This document shows positions 1 to 8,834 of a stretch of 64,000 bases of DNA, piece by piece. Numbering within the stretch: position 1 is the first letter of the stretch; each line of letters starts with the position of its first letter. The notes under the pieces were generated by a model. It saw nothing but the letters and a program-made list of their open reading frames with translations. It ran no database searches and was not told where the DNA came from. Source of the DNA: Saccharopolyspora rosea (GTDB lineage: Bacteria > Actinomycetota > Actinomycetes > Mycobacteriales > Pseudonocardiaceae); the NCBI RefSeq assembly GCF_025643595.1, contig NZ_CP102826.1, forward strand, positions 868,001 through 932,000, read 5' to 3'. Position numbers and translations under genes: made by a program.

Positions 1-1
1 G

Positions 2-1960
2 CGCCCCAACGCAAACCAGCGCGAGGCGCAGTCGATCGAGCGGAACCTGGCGGCCACCAAGTCGGCCTTCGGGATCGGGCCGGACAAGGTCCACATCGCC
101 GACTACCCGGGCAAGACCGACCTGCAGCCCAGCGAGGTCGCCGCGGACAAGGGCACCATCCCCAACATCCGCCTGCTGGACCCCAACGTGCTCGCGCCGA
201 CGTTCACCCAGCTGACCCAGCAGTACAACTTCTACGGCTTCACCGACAAGCTGGACGTGGACCGCTACCGGGACCGCGACGGCAAGCTGCAGGACTACCT
301 GGTCGCGCTGCGCGAGATCAACACCGACGGACTGGCCGCCAACCAGCAGTCGTGGATCAACCGGCACATGGTCTACACGCACGGCAACGGCTTCGTCAGC
401 GCCCCGGCCGACCGGGTCGACTCGACCCTCAAGGAGGGTGCGACGCAGGGCGGCTACCCGGTGTTCAGCATCAGCGACGTCGCCAACGCCGGGAACGGTG
501 CGATCAAGGTCGACCAGCCGCGGACCTACTACGGCGAGCTGGTGTCCGACTACGCGATCGTCGGCGGCAACCCCGGCGAGGCGCCGCGCGAGTACGACAC
601 CGACCAGCAGCAGTACACCTACCGCGGCAAGGGCGGTGTCTCGCTGGGCAACCTCTTCCGCAGGCTGGTGTTCGCCGCCTACTACGGCGAGCGGAACATC
701 CTGTTCAACCAGGCCATCGGGCCCGACTCGAAGATCATCTACGAGCGGAACCCGCGGGACCGGGTGCAGAAGGTGGCGCCGTGGCTCAAGCTCGACGGCG
801 ACCCGTACCCGGCGGTGGTCAACGGCCGCATCAAGTGGATCGTCGACGGCTACACCACGCTGAACAACTACCCGTACTCCCAGCTGACCGAGCTGGGCGA
901 GGCCACCAACGACACGCTGACCGGCGTGCAGCGGCAGCCCAACCAGCAGATCAACTACATCCGCAACTCGGTCAAGGCCACCGTCGACGCCTACGACGGG
1001 TCCGTCGACCTGTACGCCAACGACCAGAACGACCCGGTGCTCAAGGCGTGGGAAGGCGTGTTCCCCGGCGTGGTCAAGCCGGCCAGCGCGATCAGCCCGC
1101 AGCTGCGCGACCACTTCCGCTACCCGGAGGACCTGTTCAAGGTGCAGCGCAAGCTGCTCACCCAGTACCACGTGAGCAACCCAGGGGACTTCTTCTCCAA
1201 CCAGACCTTCTGGGAAGTCCCGTCGGACCCGACCAGCAGCGGGCACAGCAGCAGCGGCCAGGGCAGCCAGCAGCCGCCCTACTACGTGATGGCCCAGGTC
1301 GAAGGCCAGGACCGGCCGACGTTCCAGCTCACCAGCGCGCTCACCGCGCTGCGCCGCAACAACCTGGCGGCCTGGGTGACGGCGTCGTCGGACCCGCGGA
1401 CCTACGGTCAGCTCACCGTGCTGCGGCTGCCGACCAACACCCAGACCCCGGGGCCGAACCAGGTCCAGAACCAGATGGAGTCGACCCCGGAGGTCACCGA
1501 GAACCGCACCCTGTTCAACAACCCGAACGTCACCGCGATCTTCGGCAACCTGCTGACCCTGCCGGTCTCCGGCGGTCTGCTCTACGTCGAACCGATCTAC
1601 ATCCAGCGCAACGAGCGGGACTCCTACCCGCAGCTGGCGCGGGTGCTGGTGTCCTTCGGCGGCAAGGTCGGGTTCTCCGAGACCCTCAACGGGGCGCTGG
1701 CGCAGGTCTTCGGTCCCGGCGCCGGCGGCGGGAACAACCAGCCCGGACAGGGCGACCAGCAGCAGAAGCCGCCGGGCAACCCGACGCCGCAGCAACCGGC
1801 CAGCCCCGAGCTGTCCCAGGCGGTCGCCGACATCCGGACCGCGCTCGACCACGTGCGGGCGGCCCAGCAGTCCGGGAACTTCGCCGACCTCGGCAACGCC
1901 TACCAGCAGTTGGACCAGGCCACCAGGAGGTTCGAGAAGGCCCAGTCCGGCGGCGGCTGA
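2..1960 (+). CDS. UPF0182 family membrane protein, C-terminal part (5' cut by window)
   Basis: An open frame enters from the left edge in frame 2 and runs to TGA at 1958-1960, about 652 codons. The opening residues (RPNANQREAQSIERNLAATK) and the later DPNVLAPTF and YNFYGFTDKLDVDRY match the extracytoplasmic half of the UPF0182 (COG1615) family. The N-terminal membrane segments of these roughly 1000-residue proteins must lie outside the window. The C-terminus has a Gly/Gln/Pro-rich linker near 1720-1800, then a short helical tail rich in Ala and Gln. The function of the family is unknown; the extracellular location is inferred from the family layout. No internal start is needed, because homology continues to the edge. 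Confidence 0.9.
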   Translation, partial: RPNANQREAQSIERNLAATKSAFGIGPDKVHIADYPGKTDLQPSEVAADKGTIPNIRLLDPNVLAPTFTQLTQQYNFYGFTDKLDVDRYRDRDGKLQDYLVALREINTDGLAANQQSWINRHMVYTHGNGFVSAPADRVDSTLKEGATQGGYPVFSISDVANAGNGAIKVDQPRTYYGELVSDYAIVGGNPGEAPREYDTDQQQYTYRGKGGVSLGNLFRRLVFAAYYGERNILFNQAIGPDSKIIYERNPRDRVQKVAPWLKLDGDPYPAVVNGRIKWIVDGYTTLNNYPYSQLTELGEATNDTLTGVQRQPNQQINYIRNSVKATVDAYDGSVDLYANDQNDPVLKAWEGVFPGVVKPASAISPQLRDHFRYPEDLFKVQRKLLTQYHVSNPGDFFSNQTFWEVPSDPTSSGHSSSGQGSQQPPYYVMAQVEGQDRPTFQLTSALTALRRNNLAAWVTASSDPRTYGQLTVLRLPTNTQTPGPNQVQNQMESTPEVTENRTLFNNPNVTAIFGNLLTLPVSGGLLYVEPIYIQRNERDSYPQLARVLVSFGGKVGFSETLNGALAQVFGPGAGGGNNQPGQGDQQQKPPGNPTPQQPASPELSQAVADIRTALDHVRAAQQSGNFADLGNAYQQLDQATRRFEKAQSGGG

Positions 1961-2001
1961 TCCACCCACCCCCTGCGTCGTCGCTCCGCCCGGTCGGGTG
2001 C

Positions 2002-2007
2002 TAGAGT
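2002..2007 (+). promoter_or_regulatory. putative -10 hexamer for first initiator tRNA
   Basis: TAGAGT lies 13 bases before the tRNA. The same hexamer occurs at 2407-2412 before the second tRNA copy, which suggests each copy has its own promoter. The -35 boxes are unclear. Confidence 0.35.
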
Positions 2008-2019
2008 CGTACACGTCGA

Positions 2020-2096
2020 CGCGGGGTGGAGCAGCTCGGTAGCTCGCTGGGCTCATAACCCAGAGGTCGCAGGTTCGAATCCTGCCCCCGCTACCA
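2020..2096 (+). tRNA. tRNA-fMet(CAT), initiator, CCA encoded
   Basis: A 77-nt cloverleaf with CAT anticodon. Three consecutive G:C pairs close the anticodon stem (CTGGG/CCCAG), the hallmark of initiator tRNA. Position 1 is C facing T at position 72, an unpaired end as expected for initiators (C:A is more usual). The T-arm is GCAGG-TTCGAAT-CCTGC. The CCA tail is encoded at 2094-2096. A second copy lies at 2432. Confidence 0.95.
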
Positions 2097-2108
2097 ACAT
2101 GGTGTTCA

Positions 2109-2145
2109 GGGGCCCGGCCATTGGCCGGGCCCCTTTCCCGTTTTT
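2109..2145 (+). terminator. Intrinsic terminator after first tRNA-fMet
   Basis: The stem GGGGCCCGGCC / GGCCGGGCCCC (2109-2133) is followed by interrupted T tracts (TTT, then TTTTT). It is repeated almost exactly after the second tRNA. Confidence 0.8.
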
Positions 2146-2147
2146 CC

Positions 2148-2196
2148 GATGTCTTTACGGGGGCCGAGCCCCCGTAGGCCCCCGCGGTGCGGTGGT
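2148..2196. repeat. Palindromic dispersed repeat, copy 1
   Basis: GATGTCTTTAC followed by the palindrome GGGGGCCGAGCCCCC, then GTAGGCCCCC and GGTGCGG. Related copies lie at 2560, 8557, 8754 and 50710, mostly just downstream of stable RNA genes. Confidence 0.75.
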
Positions 2197-2431
2197 CGCC
2201 TTGCGTTGGCTCCTCGCTTTGGGGTCGTGCGGGCCTGGTCTTGGACCAGCGGGTGTGGGGTCGGCTCGGCTCGGGTCGGGGCGGGGCGGCTCGTGGGTTC
2301 TGTGCATCGGGTGTTGCGGCTCGTGCGGTCCTTTCCTCGCCGTGCTGTTGTGACCTGGGGTTTTGGCGGGTTGGGACCCCCTTGTGGGGCTCGGTTCGGG
2401 GGTGTGTAGAGTTCTCGGTACAACACAACGA

Positions 2432-2505
2432 CGCGGGGTGGAGCAGCTCGGTAGCTCGCTGGGCTCATAACCCAGAGGTCGCAGGTTCGAATCCTGCCCC
2501 CGCTA
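2432..2505 (+). tRNA. tRNA-fMet(CAT), initiator, second copy without encoded CCA
   Basis: The mature region is identical to the copy at 2020, including the three G:C pairs next to the anticodon loop and the C1:T72 mismatch. It is followed by CTA instead of CCA, so the tail must be added after transcription. The preceding TAGAGT hexamer and the following terminator and palindromic repeat are shared with copy 1, so the whole unit looks tandemly duplicated. Confidence 0.94.
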
Positions 2506-2520
2506 CTAGCACGGTGTTCA

Positions 2521-2557
2521 GGGGCCCAGCCATTGGCCGGGCCCCTTTCCCGTTTTC
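2521..2557 (+). terminator. Intrinsic terminator after second tRNA-fMet
   Basis: Same hairpin as after copy 1, with one change in the left arm (GGGGCCCAGCC), followed by TTT and TTTT tracts. Confidence 0.78.
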
Positions 2558-2559
2558 TC

Positions 2560-2605
2560 GATGTCTTTACGGGGGCCGAGCCCCCGTAGGCCCCCACGGT
2601 GCGGG
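2560..2605. repeat. Palindromic dispersed repeat, copy 2
   Basis: The same GATGTCTTTAC + GGGGGCCGAGCCCCC + GTAGGCCCCC block as at 2148, in the same position relative to the tRNA. From 2606 to 2685 I see nothing further. Confidence 0.75.
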
Positions 2606-2685
2606 GGTCGCCCCGCGTTGGCTTCTTGCCTTGGGGTTGCCTTGGGGCGGGTCCTCGTCTTGGGGGCTCTCCTCTGCTGGCGGGA

Positions 2686-2907
2686 TTACGACAGCCCGGC
2701 CGCCCACCGGCGGGCGCAGGCCGGGGAGCACACTCGCCCCTCGCCGCGGACGAGACCACGGGGACGCATGGTGCGCCCGCACACCATGCAGGAATCGGAT
2801 TCCCCGTCCCGCTGCACCGGGATGATGGACTTGGCCCGCTCGGTGACCTTGTCGGTCATCTTGGTCCGGCTCTCCGAGAGCTTGGAACGCAACCAACTGC
2901 GATGCAC
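2686..2907 (-). CDS. Small zinc-finger-like protein (73 aa)
   Basis: The GTG start at 2907 is chosen because AGGAGG lies about 10 bases upstream; another GTG at 2916 sits too close to that site. The N-terminal half is basic and helical. The C-terminal half carries CMVCG and, 19 residues after the second cysteine, CSPAC, a four-cysteine zinc-ribbon-like arrangement, and ends WAAGLS. I do not recognise a named family. It is transcribed towards the tRNA locus and divergently from the PadR-type gene. Function unknown; a nucleic-acid or protein-binding knuckle is only inferred. Confidence 0.6.
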   Translation of the reverse strand: MHRSWLRSKLSESRTKMTDKVTERAKSIIPVQRDGESDSCMVCGRTMRPRGLVRGEGRVCSPACARRWAAGLS

Positions 2908-3168
2908 GCCTGGCACACCTCCTGATCGGCCGCTGCTGGCCGCCTGCTGGTCGGCCACCAGAAGCCTTGCTCCGACCGGTCGCGGCTGTGCAGGTGCCGA
3001 CGGTGATAGCACCTCTTTGCGCGGCGAAGAACCCCCGTCCAGGGGACTGGTGCCCGAAGTGGCCGGGCCCGCGACGGCGCGACGGGTGCGGTGCGTGGCC
3101 GCCGGCGCCCGCCCCGGCCCCGACCGGAGCGCGCTCCATCGGCCCAACCGTTCGTCCACTTGGACCAG

Positions 3169-3211
3169 TCCACTGCAACCACAGTGGACAGAACCGGCGA
3201 CCATTGTGGAC
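3169..3211. promoter_or_regulatory. GTCCAC/GTGGAC inverted repeats upstream of padR-type gene
   Basis: TCCACT at 3169-3174 and AGTGGA at 3183-3188 form an inverted repeat; CCATTGTGGAC follows at 3201-3211. The cluster sits 33-75 bases before the regulator start and could be an autoregulatory operator. The stretch 2908-3243 holds no other gene that I can support. Confidence 0.35.
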
Positions 3212-3243
3212 AGCGGCCCGCCCGGCGTGGCACCGTTGACAAC

Positions 3244-3741
3244 GTGACCGAGCTGAATGCGACATCCGCTGCTTTGTTGGGACTACTGCACGAGGGCCCG
3301 AAGACCGGTGGCCAGCTGGTCGCTGCCGCCACCGAACGCTTCGGCGGGTTCTTCAGCGTCACCCGCAGCCAGGTGTACCGGGAACTGCCCGCGCTGACCG
3401 ACGCCGGCCTGCTCCGCCTCGGCAAGCAGGGGCCGCGGTCCAGCCAGCAGTACGCGATCACCGCGGCGGGCAAGCGCGCCTTCAAGTCGTGGCTGAACAC
3501 CGAGCCCGGCCCGGACAACGTCCGCAGCCCGTTGATCCTGCGACTGGTCTACTCCGGCTCGCTGACGCCGAAGCAGCGCGCCTCGCTGGTGGACTCCGCC
3601 CGCGCCCAGTACGCGGTGAAGCTCGACGAGGCCAAGAACGCCGCCAAGGCGTCCGCCGACCCCTACGAGAAGGCCGCCGCCGACTTCACGGTCGCCTACA
3701 ACCGCGCCATCATCAAACTGCTGGACGCGCTGCCCGAGTGA
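3244..3741 (+). CDS. PadR family transcriptional regulator
   Basis: 165 aa from GTG at 3244. A longer frame reaches 3091, but its extra N-terminus is Arg/Pro-rich and unlike the family. Residues about 8-80 form a winged helix-turn-helix (ALLGLLHEGPKTGGQL, SQVYRELPALTDAGLL) typical of PadR. The C-terminal half is helical and charged, as expected for the dimerisation/effector domain (the PadR C-terminal region also known as Vir_act_alpha_C). No partner gene is adjacent: prfB follows 96 bases later. The inverted repeats just upstream suggest autoregulation. The ligand is unknown. Confidence 0.8.
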   Translation: MTELNATSAALLGLLHEGPKTGGQLVAAATERFGGFFSVTRSQVYRELPALTDAGLLRLGKQGPRSSQQYAITAAGKRAFKSWLNTEPGPDNVRSPLILRLVYSGSLTPKQRASLVDSARAQYAVKLDEAKNAAKASADPYEKAAADFTVAYNRAIIKLLDALPE

Positions 3742-3837
3742 CGCGTCGCGGGTTCGCGGCGACCGCACCGGCCGCCGCGAACCGGCAACGCGGCGTCCTC
3801 GTGGGCCGCGCTCGCGAGGTGAAGTAGGCTGAACACC

Positions 3838-4944
3838 GTGAATCCCGACGTCGCCGCCCAGCTCAAGGAACTGTCCAGCACGCTCGAAGGCATCGAGAGC
3901 GTGATGGATCTGGAGGCACTGCGCGCCAAGATCCAGGAACTGGAGACCGAGGCCGCCAAGCCCGACCTGTGGGACGACGTCGAGCACGCCCAGCGCGTCA
4001 GCGCCCAGCTCGTGCACCGGCAGGCCGACCTGCGCAGGGTCAGCGAGCTGCGGCAGCGGCTGGAGGACCTGGAAGTCCTCTACGAGCTCAGCGAGGACGA
4101 AGGCGACAGCTCCGGGATCGCCGAGGCCGACGAGGAGCGCGAACAGCTGCGCAAGGACCTCGAAGCGCTGGAGGTCCGGACCCTGCTGTCCGGTGACTAC
4201 GACGAGCGCGAGGCCATGGTCACCATCCGGGCCGAGGCCGGTGGCGTCGACGCCGCCGACTTCGCCGAGATGCTGATGCGGATGTACCTGCGCTGGGCCG
4301 AGCGGCACGAGTACCCGGTGGAGGTCTACGACACCTCCTACGCCGAGGAGGCCGGGCTGAAGTCCGCGACCTTCCGGGTCAACGCCCCCTACGCCTACGG
4401 CACGCTGTCGGTGGAGCAGGGCACCCACCGGCTGGTGCGCATCTCGCCGTTCGACAACCAGGGGCGTCGGCAGACCTCCTTCGCCGGGGTCGAGGTGCTG
4501 CCCGTGGTGGAGGAGACCGACCACGTCGACGTGCCGGAGAAGGACATCCGGGTCGACGTCTTCCGGTCGTCCGGCCCCGGCGGGCAGAGCGTGAACACCA
4601 CCGACTCGGCCGTGCGCATCACGCACCTGCCGACCGGGATCGTGGTGTCCTGCCAGAACGAGAAGTCGCAGCTGCAGAACAAGGCCGCCGCGATGCGGGT
4701 GCTGCAGTCCAAGCTGCTGGCGCGCAAGCGCGAGGAGGAGCGCGCCGAACTGGACGCGCTCAAGGACAGCGGGTCCAGCTGGGGCAACCAGATGCGGTCC
4801 TACGTGCTGCACCCCTACCAGATGGTCAAGGACCTGCGGACCGAGCACGAGGTGGGCAACCCCGAGGCCGTTCTGGACGGCGAGATCGACGGATTCCTGG
4901 AAGCCGGGATCCGCTGGCGCCGGCAGCAGCAGACCGCGGCCTGA
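3838..4944 (+). CDS. prfB: Peptide chain release factor 2
   Basis: 368 aa, GTG start. It carries the stop-codon recognition motif SPF (about residues 203-205, specific for RF2: UGA/UAA) and the peptidyl-hydrolysis motif GGQ (about 248-250) in [14 protein letters not shown]. The N-terminal coiled-coil domain is complete. The reading frame is uninterrupted, so the autoregulatory +1 frameshift known from many bacterial prfB genes is absent, as is usual in actinobacteria. It acts in the cytoplasmic ribosomal A site. Its place before ftsE-ftsX-smpB is conserved in actinobacteria. Confidence 0.97.
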   Translation: MNPDVAAQLKELSSTLEGIESVMDLEALRAKIQELETEAAKPDLWDDVEHAQRVSAQLVHRQADLRRVSELRQRLEDLEVLYELSEDEGDSSGIAEADEEREQLRKDLEALEVRTLLSGDYDEREAMVTIRAEAGGVDAADFAEMLMRMYLRWAERHEYPVEVYDTSYAEEAGLKSATFRVNAPYAYGTLSVEQGTHRLVRISPFDNQGRRQTSFAGVEVLPVVEETDHVDVPEKDIRVDVFRSSGPGGQSVNTTDSAVRITHLPTGIVVSCQNEKSQLQNKAAAMRVLQSKLLARKREEERAELDALKDSGSSWGNQMRSYVLHPYQMVKDLRTEHEVGNPEAVLDGEIDGFLEAGIRWRRQQQTAA

Positions 4945-5046
4945 AACCCGCTTGACCGGCGGTGACGGCGCAGGTGATCATGGAACCGCGCCGCCGGTGT
5001 GGGTGAGCCGACGTCCCTCGAACGGTCGCGGGTAAACTCACGCCCC

Positions 5047-5736
5047 GTGATCCGGCTTGAGCACGTGTCCAAGACGTACAAGACGTCGACCAGGCCCGCC
5101 CTGGAGGATGTGTCGGTCAGCGTTGGCAAGGGCGAGTTCGTCTTCCTGATCGGACCATCCGGGTCGGGGAAGTCGACGTTCCTGCGGCTGCTGCTGCGCG
5201 AAGACGTGCCCTCCCGCGGGCGCGTGTTCGTCGCCGACTGGAACGTCGCCAAGCTGCCCCGGCGCCGGGTTCCCCGGCTGCGCCAGCGGATCGGCTGCGT
5301 GTTCCAGGACTTCCGGCTGCTGAACAACAAGACCGTGGCCGAGAACGTCGCCTTCGCGCTGGAGGTGATCGGCAAGCCGCGGCACACCATCCGCAAGGTG
5401 GTCCCCGAGGTGCTGCAACTGGTCGGTCTGGACGGGAAGGCCGACCGGATGCCCCACGAGCTCTCCGGTGGTGAGCAGCAGCGCGTGGCGATCGCGCGCG
5501 CGTTCGTCAACCGGCCGCTGGTGCTGCTGTGCGACGAGCCGACCGGGAACCTCGACCCGGACACCAGCCAAGACATCATGCTGCTGCTGGAACGGATCAA
5601 CCGGACCGGCACCACGGTGCTCATGGCGACGCACGACCACTCCATCGTCGACTCGATGCGGCGTCGGGTCGTGGAACTGAGCCTCGGCAGAGTCATTCGC
5701 GACGACGCCCGCGGCGTCTACGGCGTCGGCCGCTGA
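5047..5736 (+). CDS. ftsE: Cell division ATP-binding protein FtsE
   Basis: 229 aa. GTG at 5047 gives the canonical N-terminus [11 protein letters not shown]; the upstream in-frame GTG at 4999 would add 16 atypical residues. Walker A is GPSGSGKS (about 36-43), the ABC signature is LSGGEQQ (about 139-145), and Walker B is LLCDEP. FtsE is the ATPase of the FtsEX complex, which couples the divisome to cell-wall hydrolase activation at the membrane. The partner ftsX starts 45 bases downstream in the same orientation. Confidence 0.97.
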   Translation: MIRLEHVSKTYKTSTRPALEDVSVSVGKGEFVFLIGPSGSGKSTFLRLLLREDVPSRGRVFVADWNVAKLPRRRVPRLRQRIGCVFQDFRLLNNKTVAENVAFALEVIGKPRHTIRKVVPEVLQLVGLDGKADRMPHELSGGEQQRVAIARAFVNRPLVLLCDEPTGNLDPDTSQDIMLLLERINRTGTTVLMATHDHSIVDSMRRRVVELSLGRVIRDDARGVYGVGR

Positions 5737-5781
5737 CCCCACGTCCCCGAACCCCCGACACCCCGGAAAGCTGACTCCCCC

Positions 5782-6684
5782 ATGCGCGCGAGCTTCGTAT
5801 TCAGCGAGGTCGTCAACGGCCTTCGGCGCAACGTGACGATGACGATCGCGATGATCCTGACCACGGCCATCTCGGTCGGGCTGCTCGGCGGCGGTCTGCT
5901 GGTGGTCCGGTTGATCGACAAGATGCAGGAGACCTACCAGGACCGCGTCGAGGTCGTGGTGTTCCTGACCAACGACGTCAGCGCCAACGACAGCGACTGC
6001 AGCCAGCAGCCGTGCTCCACCCTCAAGAAGGAGTTGCAGCGCGTCCCGGGCGTGCAGTCGGTCAAGTTCGAGAACCGGCAGCAGGCGTACCAGAACTTCA
6101 ACCGGGTGTTCCAGTCGCAGCCGGAACTGCGGGACGTGGCGCGGCCCGAGGCCATGCCGGCCTCGCTGCGGATCAAGCTGACCGACCAGGAGCGGTTCCC
6201 GGCCATCCAGCAGAAGTTCTCCGGCCAGCCCGGTGTGGACAGCGTGGTCGACCAGGCCGAATACCTGGACCGGCTGTTCGGGGTCCTCAACGGCATCCGC
6301 AACGCGACGTTCTCGATCGCGCTGGTGCAGGCGTTGGCGGCGTTGCTGCTGATCTCCAACACGATCCAGCTCTCCGCGTTCACCCGGCGCACCGAGACCG
6401 GCATCATGCGGCTCGTCGGCGCCACCCGGTGGTACACCCAGCTGCCGTTCCTGTTGGAGGCGGTGGTATCCGGCCTCATCGGTGCGGTGCTGGCCGTCGG
6501 TGGACTGCTGCTCTCGAAGGTCGCGTTCATCGACCGGGTCATGGCACCGGTCTTCGGCACCGGCGTCGTCCCGGAGATCGGGTACGGCGACATCGCAGTC
6601 GTCTCGCCGATCATGCTGCTCGTCGCGGCAGCGGTCTCCGCGATCACCGGTTACGTCACTCTGCGGTTGTACGTGCGCTTGTAG
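5782..6684 (+). CDS. ftsX: Cell division protein FtsX
   Basis: 300 aa, ATG preceded by GGAAAG. One N-terminal membrane segment (about residues 17-42) is followed by an extracytoplasmic domain with a Cys pair (DCSQQPC) near 73-79. Three C-terminal membrane segments lie at about 172-195, 220-245 and 268-295. This is the FtsX/ABC3 permease-like layout. With FtsE it forms the FtsEX complex that controls peptidoglycan hydrolases. smpB begins 10 bases after the stop. Confidence 0.96.
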   Translation: MRASFVFSEVVNGLRRNVTMTIAMILTTAISVGLLGGGLLVVRLIDKMQETYQDRVEVVVFLTNDVSANDSDCSQQPCSTLKKELQRVPGVQSVKFENRQQAYQNFNRVFQSQPELRDVARPEAMPASLRIKLTDQERFPAIQQKFSGQPGVDSVVDQAEYLDRLFGVLNGIRNATFSIALVQALAALLLISNTIQLSAFTRRTETGIMRLVGATRWYTQLPFLLEAVVSGLIGAVLAVGGLLLSKVAFIDRVMAPVFGTGVVPEIGYGDIAVVSPIMLLVAAAVSAITGYVTLRLYVRL

Positions 6685-6694
6685 AGTTGCGGTC

Positions 6695-7171
6695 ATGGTG
6701 AAGGAACGCGGGCGCAAGTTGATCGCGCAGAACCGCCGGGCGCGGCACGACTGGTCGGTCCTCGACACCTACGAGACCGGCATCGTGCTCAGCGGTACCG
6801 AGGTCAAGAGCCTGCGGCAGGGCAAGGCCACGCTCACCGACGGTTTCGCGACCGTCGACGACGGCGAGGTCTGGCTGCGCAACGTCCACATCCCCGAGTA
6901 CACCCAGGGGACGTGGACCAACCACGAACCGCGCCGGTCGCGCAAACTGCTCCTGCACAAGCAGGAGATCGAGCGGCTCCTCGGCAAGGTCAAGGAGAGC
7001 GGGCTGAGCCTCATCCCGCTGTCCATGTACTTCTCCGACGGCAAGGCCAAGGTGGAACTCGCCCTGGCCCGCGGCAAGAAGGCGCACGACAAGCGCCAGG
7101 ACATGGCCAAGCGGGACGCGCAGCGGGAGATCGAGCGCGCCATCGGACGGGCCCGCAAGGGCCGCCGGTGA
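6695..7171 (+). CDS. smpB: SsrA-binding protein SmpB
   Basis: 158 aa. The ATG at 6695 gives the family N-terminus [19 protein letters not shown]. The motifs [20 protein letters not shown] and the basic C-terminal tail ([14 protein letters not shown]...) are characteristic. SmpB binds tmRNA and delivers it to stalled ribosomes for trans-translation. Its RNA partner ssrA lies about 960 bases downstream with one gene between. The TGA overlaps the GTG start of that next gene by 4 bases, so translation is probably coupled. Confidence 0.97.
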   Translation: MVKERGRKLIAQNRRARHDWSVLDTYETGIVLSGTEVKSLRQGKATLTDGFATVDDGEVWLRNVHIPEYTQGTWTNHEPRRSRKLLLHKQEIERLLGKVKESGLSLIPLSMYFSDGKAKVELALARGKKAHDKRQDMAKRDAQREIERAIGRARKGRR

Positions 7172-8061
7172 CACTGCGCACCGATGCCGACGTGCCGTCC
7201 TGGCTGGCCGGTCTCGGGCTGCCCGGACTCGTGGACATCCACACGCACTTCCTCCCGCAACGCGTGTTGCGGAAGGTGTGGGCGTTCTTCGACCGGGCCT
7301 CGGCCCACTACGGCACCGAGTGGCCGGTGTTCTACCGGCACGCCGAGGAAACCCGGGTGCGGGTGTTGCGGGACCTCGGAGTGCGGACCTTCGCGCCGCT
7401 GGTCTACCCGCACAAGCCGGGCATGGCGGCGTGGCTCAACGACTGGGTCCGCGACTTCGCCGCCCGCACGCCCGGCTCGGTGCCGACCGCGACGATGTTC
7501 CCCGAAACCGGCGCGGCCGACTACCTCGCCGCAGCCCTGCGGGCCGGCGCGCGCTGCGTGAAGGTGCACGTCCAGGTCGGTGCCTTCGACCCGCGCGACC
7601 CCGTGCTGGACGGTGCCTGGGGACTGCTGGCGGAAGCGGGCACCCCGGTCGTCGTGCACTGCGGTCACGGACCACTGCGCGGCGAGCACACCGGACTCGA
7701 CGTCTTCGAGCAGGTCCTGGTCCGCCACCCCCGGTTGGTCGCGGTGCTGGCGCACGCGGGGATGCCCGAGTACGGCGCGGCGTTGGACCTCGTCGCGCGG
7801 TACCCGCGAGTGCACCTGGACACCACGATGGTCGGGGTCGCGTTCACCGAGCGGTTCGCCCCGCTGCCGGACGACTGGTCGGCCCGGATCGCCGACCACG
7901 GCGACCGGATCGTGCTCGGGACCGACTTCCCGAACATCCCGTACTCGTACGCCGACCAGCTCGCCGCGATCGCCGGTTGGGCGGCGGCGGACGACCGGCT
8001 CGGCACGCCGTTCCTGCGGAGTGTGCTGCACGACACGCCCGCGCGGCTGCTCGGCGCCTGA
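7168..8061 (+). CDS. Amidohydrolase family 2 (TIM-barrel) protein
   Basis: 297 aa. The GTG at 7168 overlaps the smpB stop (GTGA). The metal-binding HxH is in VDIHTHFLP near residue 23. Further conserved elements are the strand-end His in [18 protein letters not shown], and the late Asp in [17 protein letters not shown], all typical of the ACMSD-like amidohydrolase family 2. Substrate unknown; hydrolases and decarboxylases share this fold. The position between smpB and ssrA probably reflects genome layout rather than a role in ribosome rescue. Confidence 0.85.
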   Translation: MTLRTDADVPSWLAGLGLPGLVDIHTHFLPQRVLRKVWAFFDRASAHYGTEWPVFYRHAEETRVRVLRDLGVRTFAPLVYPHKPGMAAWLNDWVRDFAARTPGSVPTATMFPETGAADYLAAALRAGARCVKVHVQVGAFDPRDPVLDGAWGLLAEAGTPVVVHCGHGPLRGEHTGLDVFEQVLVRHPRLVAVLAHAGMPEYGAALDLVARYPRVHLDTTMVGVAFTERFAPLPDDWSARIADHGDRIVLGTDFPNIPYSYADQLAAIAGWAAADDRLGTPFLRSVLHDTPARLLGA

Positions 8062-8103
8062 TCGTTTCGCGGATACCGGAATGATCGCGGTACCGCCAGG
8101 CGT

Positions 8104-8109
8104 TATGCT
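8104..8109 (+). promoter_or_regulatory. putative -10 box of ssrA
   Basis: TATGCT lies 26 bases before the mature tmRNA 5' end, leaving room for a short processed leader. No convincing -35 box is visible. Confidence 0.4.
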
Positions 8110-8134
8110 GGTGTCGTCAACGAGAGGAAGACAC

Positions 8135-8500
8135 GGGGGTGAACGGTTTCGACTCCGGACGTTGAACCAAGGGAAGCGTGCCGGTGCAGGCGGGAGACCA
8201 CCGAGAGCGTCGCCGCGAACCAATAAGCGCCAACTCGAAGCGCAGTCAGTTCGCCCTCGCTGCCTGATCAGCAGGGCAACTTGTCGGCCCGGGCAAGCCT
8301 CCGACCCGGTGTCCGGCATCATGCAGGAGGCTCACCGCCAGGTCTGGTCGCGGGACCTGGTGGGACATCACACAGCGACTGGGCTTGTCACACCGGCTTG
8401 TTCGCGTGACCGGTGAAGCCGAGTAGAGGCACAGCGAACTGCGCACGGAGAAGCCTTGGTAAGGCGACGGAGGACCCGGGTTCGATTCCCGGCACCTCCA
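8135..8500 (+). ncRNA. ssrA: Transfer-messenger RNA (tmRNA)
   Basis: The mature ends GGGGGTG (8135-8141) and CACCTCC (8493-8499) pair as a tRNA-like acceptor stem, with discriminator A at 8500. The T-arm is CCGGG-TTCGATT-CCCGG. The tag frame starts at GCC 8229 and encodes ANSKRSQFALAA before TGA at 8265-8267, ending in the degradation signal ALAA. CCA is not encoded: CGA follows. The RNA is processed from a longer precursor and works with SmpB to rescue stalled ribosomes. Confidence 0.95.
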
Positions 8501-8710
8501 CGAGGCGGCGGATGTTGCTCGCCGCGGGTGCGGCTTCGCCGTGGCCCGACTTGTTAGTTGCGGGGGCCGAGCCCCCGCAGACCCCCACGGTGCGGTGGCC
8601 GTTTTCGACGGCTCCGCACCGTTTGTTTTGTTCCCGGCCTGGTCGCGGACCAGCCCGCCGGCGTCGGCTTCCGCCGTCGGGGTGTTCGTGTTCTGTGGCG
8701 TTAGGCCCAC
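8498..8710. repeat. 213-bp direct repeat, copy A, abutting the ssrA 3' end
   Basis: From the last bases of the tmRNA (CCA at 8498-8500) to 8710, this block matches 50651-50863 without gaps; the only mismatch I see is A/G in the palindrome region near 8579. It contains the GGGGGCCGAGCCCCC palindrome, a hairpin GGTGCGG...CCGCACC, and ends TTAGGCCCAC. No coding gene is apparent. It could be a processing or termination region, a dispersed repeat, or an integration scar. Confidence 0.9.
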
Positions 8711-8753
8711 GGTGAGGCTGTTCGATGACCTTCGGTCATCTTCCCGCAGCCTT

Positions 8754-8834
8754 GATGTCTTTACGGGGGCCCAGCCCCCGTAGGCCCCCAGGGTGCGGTG
8801 GCCGCTTTTGGGCGGTTTCGCACCCTTTGGTGGG
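8754..8834. repeat. Palindromic dispersed repeat and hairpins between ssrA repeat and LysR gene
   Basis: GATGTCTTTAC followed by GGGGGCCCAGCCCCC and GTAGGCCCCC, as after the tRNA-fMet genes. A second hairpin (GGTGCGG...CGCACC) follows. Upstream at 8723-8739, GATGACC-TTC-GGTCATC is another perfect hairpin. These structures may terminate the convergent LysR gene as well as ssrA. Confidence 0.65.

Noticed and set aside
352..2004. Long overlapping frame on the + strand (550 codons)
   Set aside because: Arg/Pro-rich shadow of the UPF0182 frame; no domain.
3838..3910. Programmed frameshift in prfB
   Set aside because: The frame is continuous from GTG with no early in-frame TGA.
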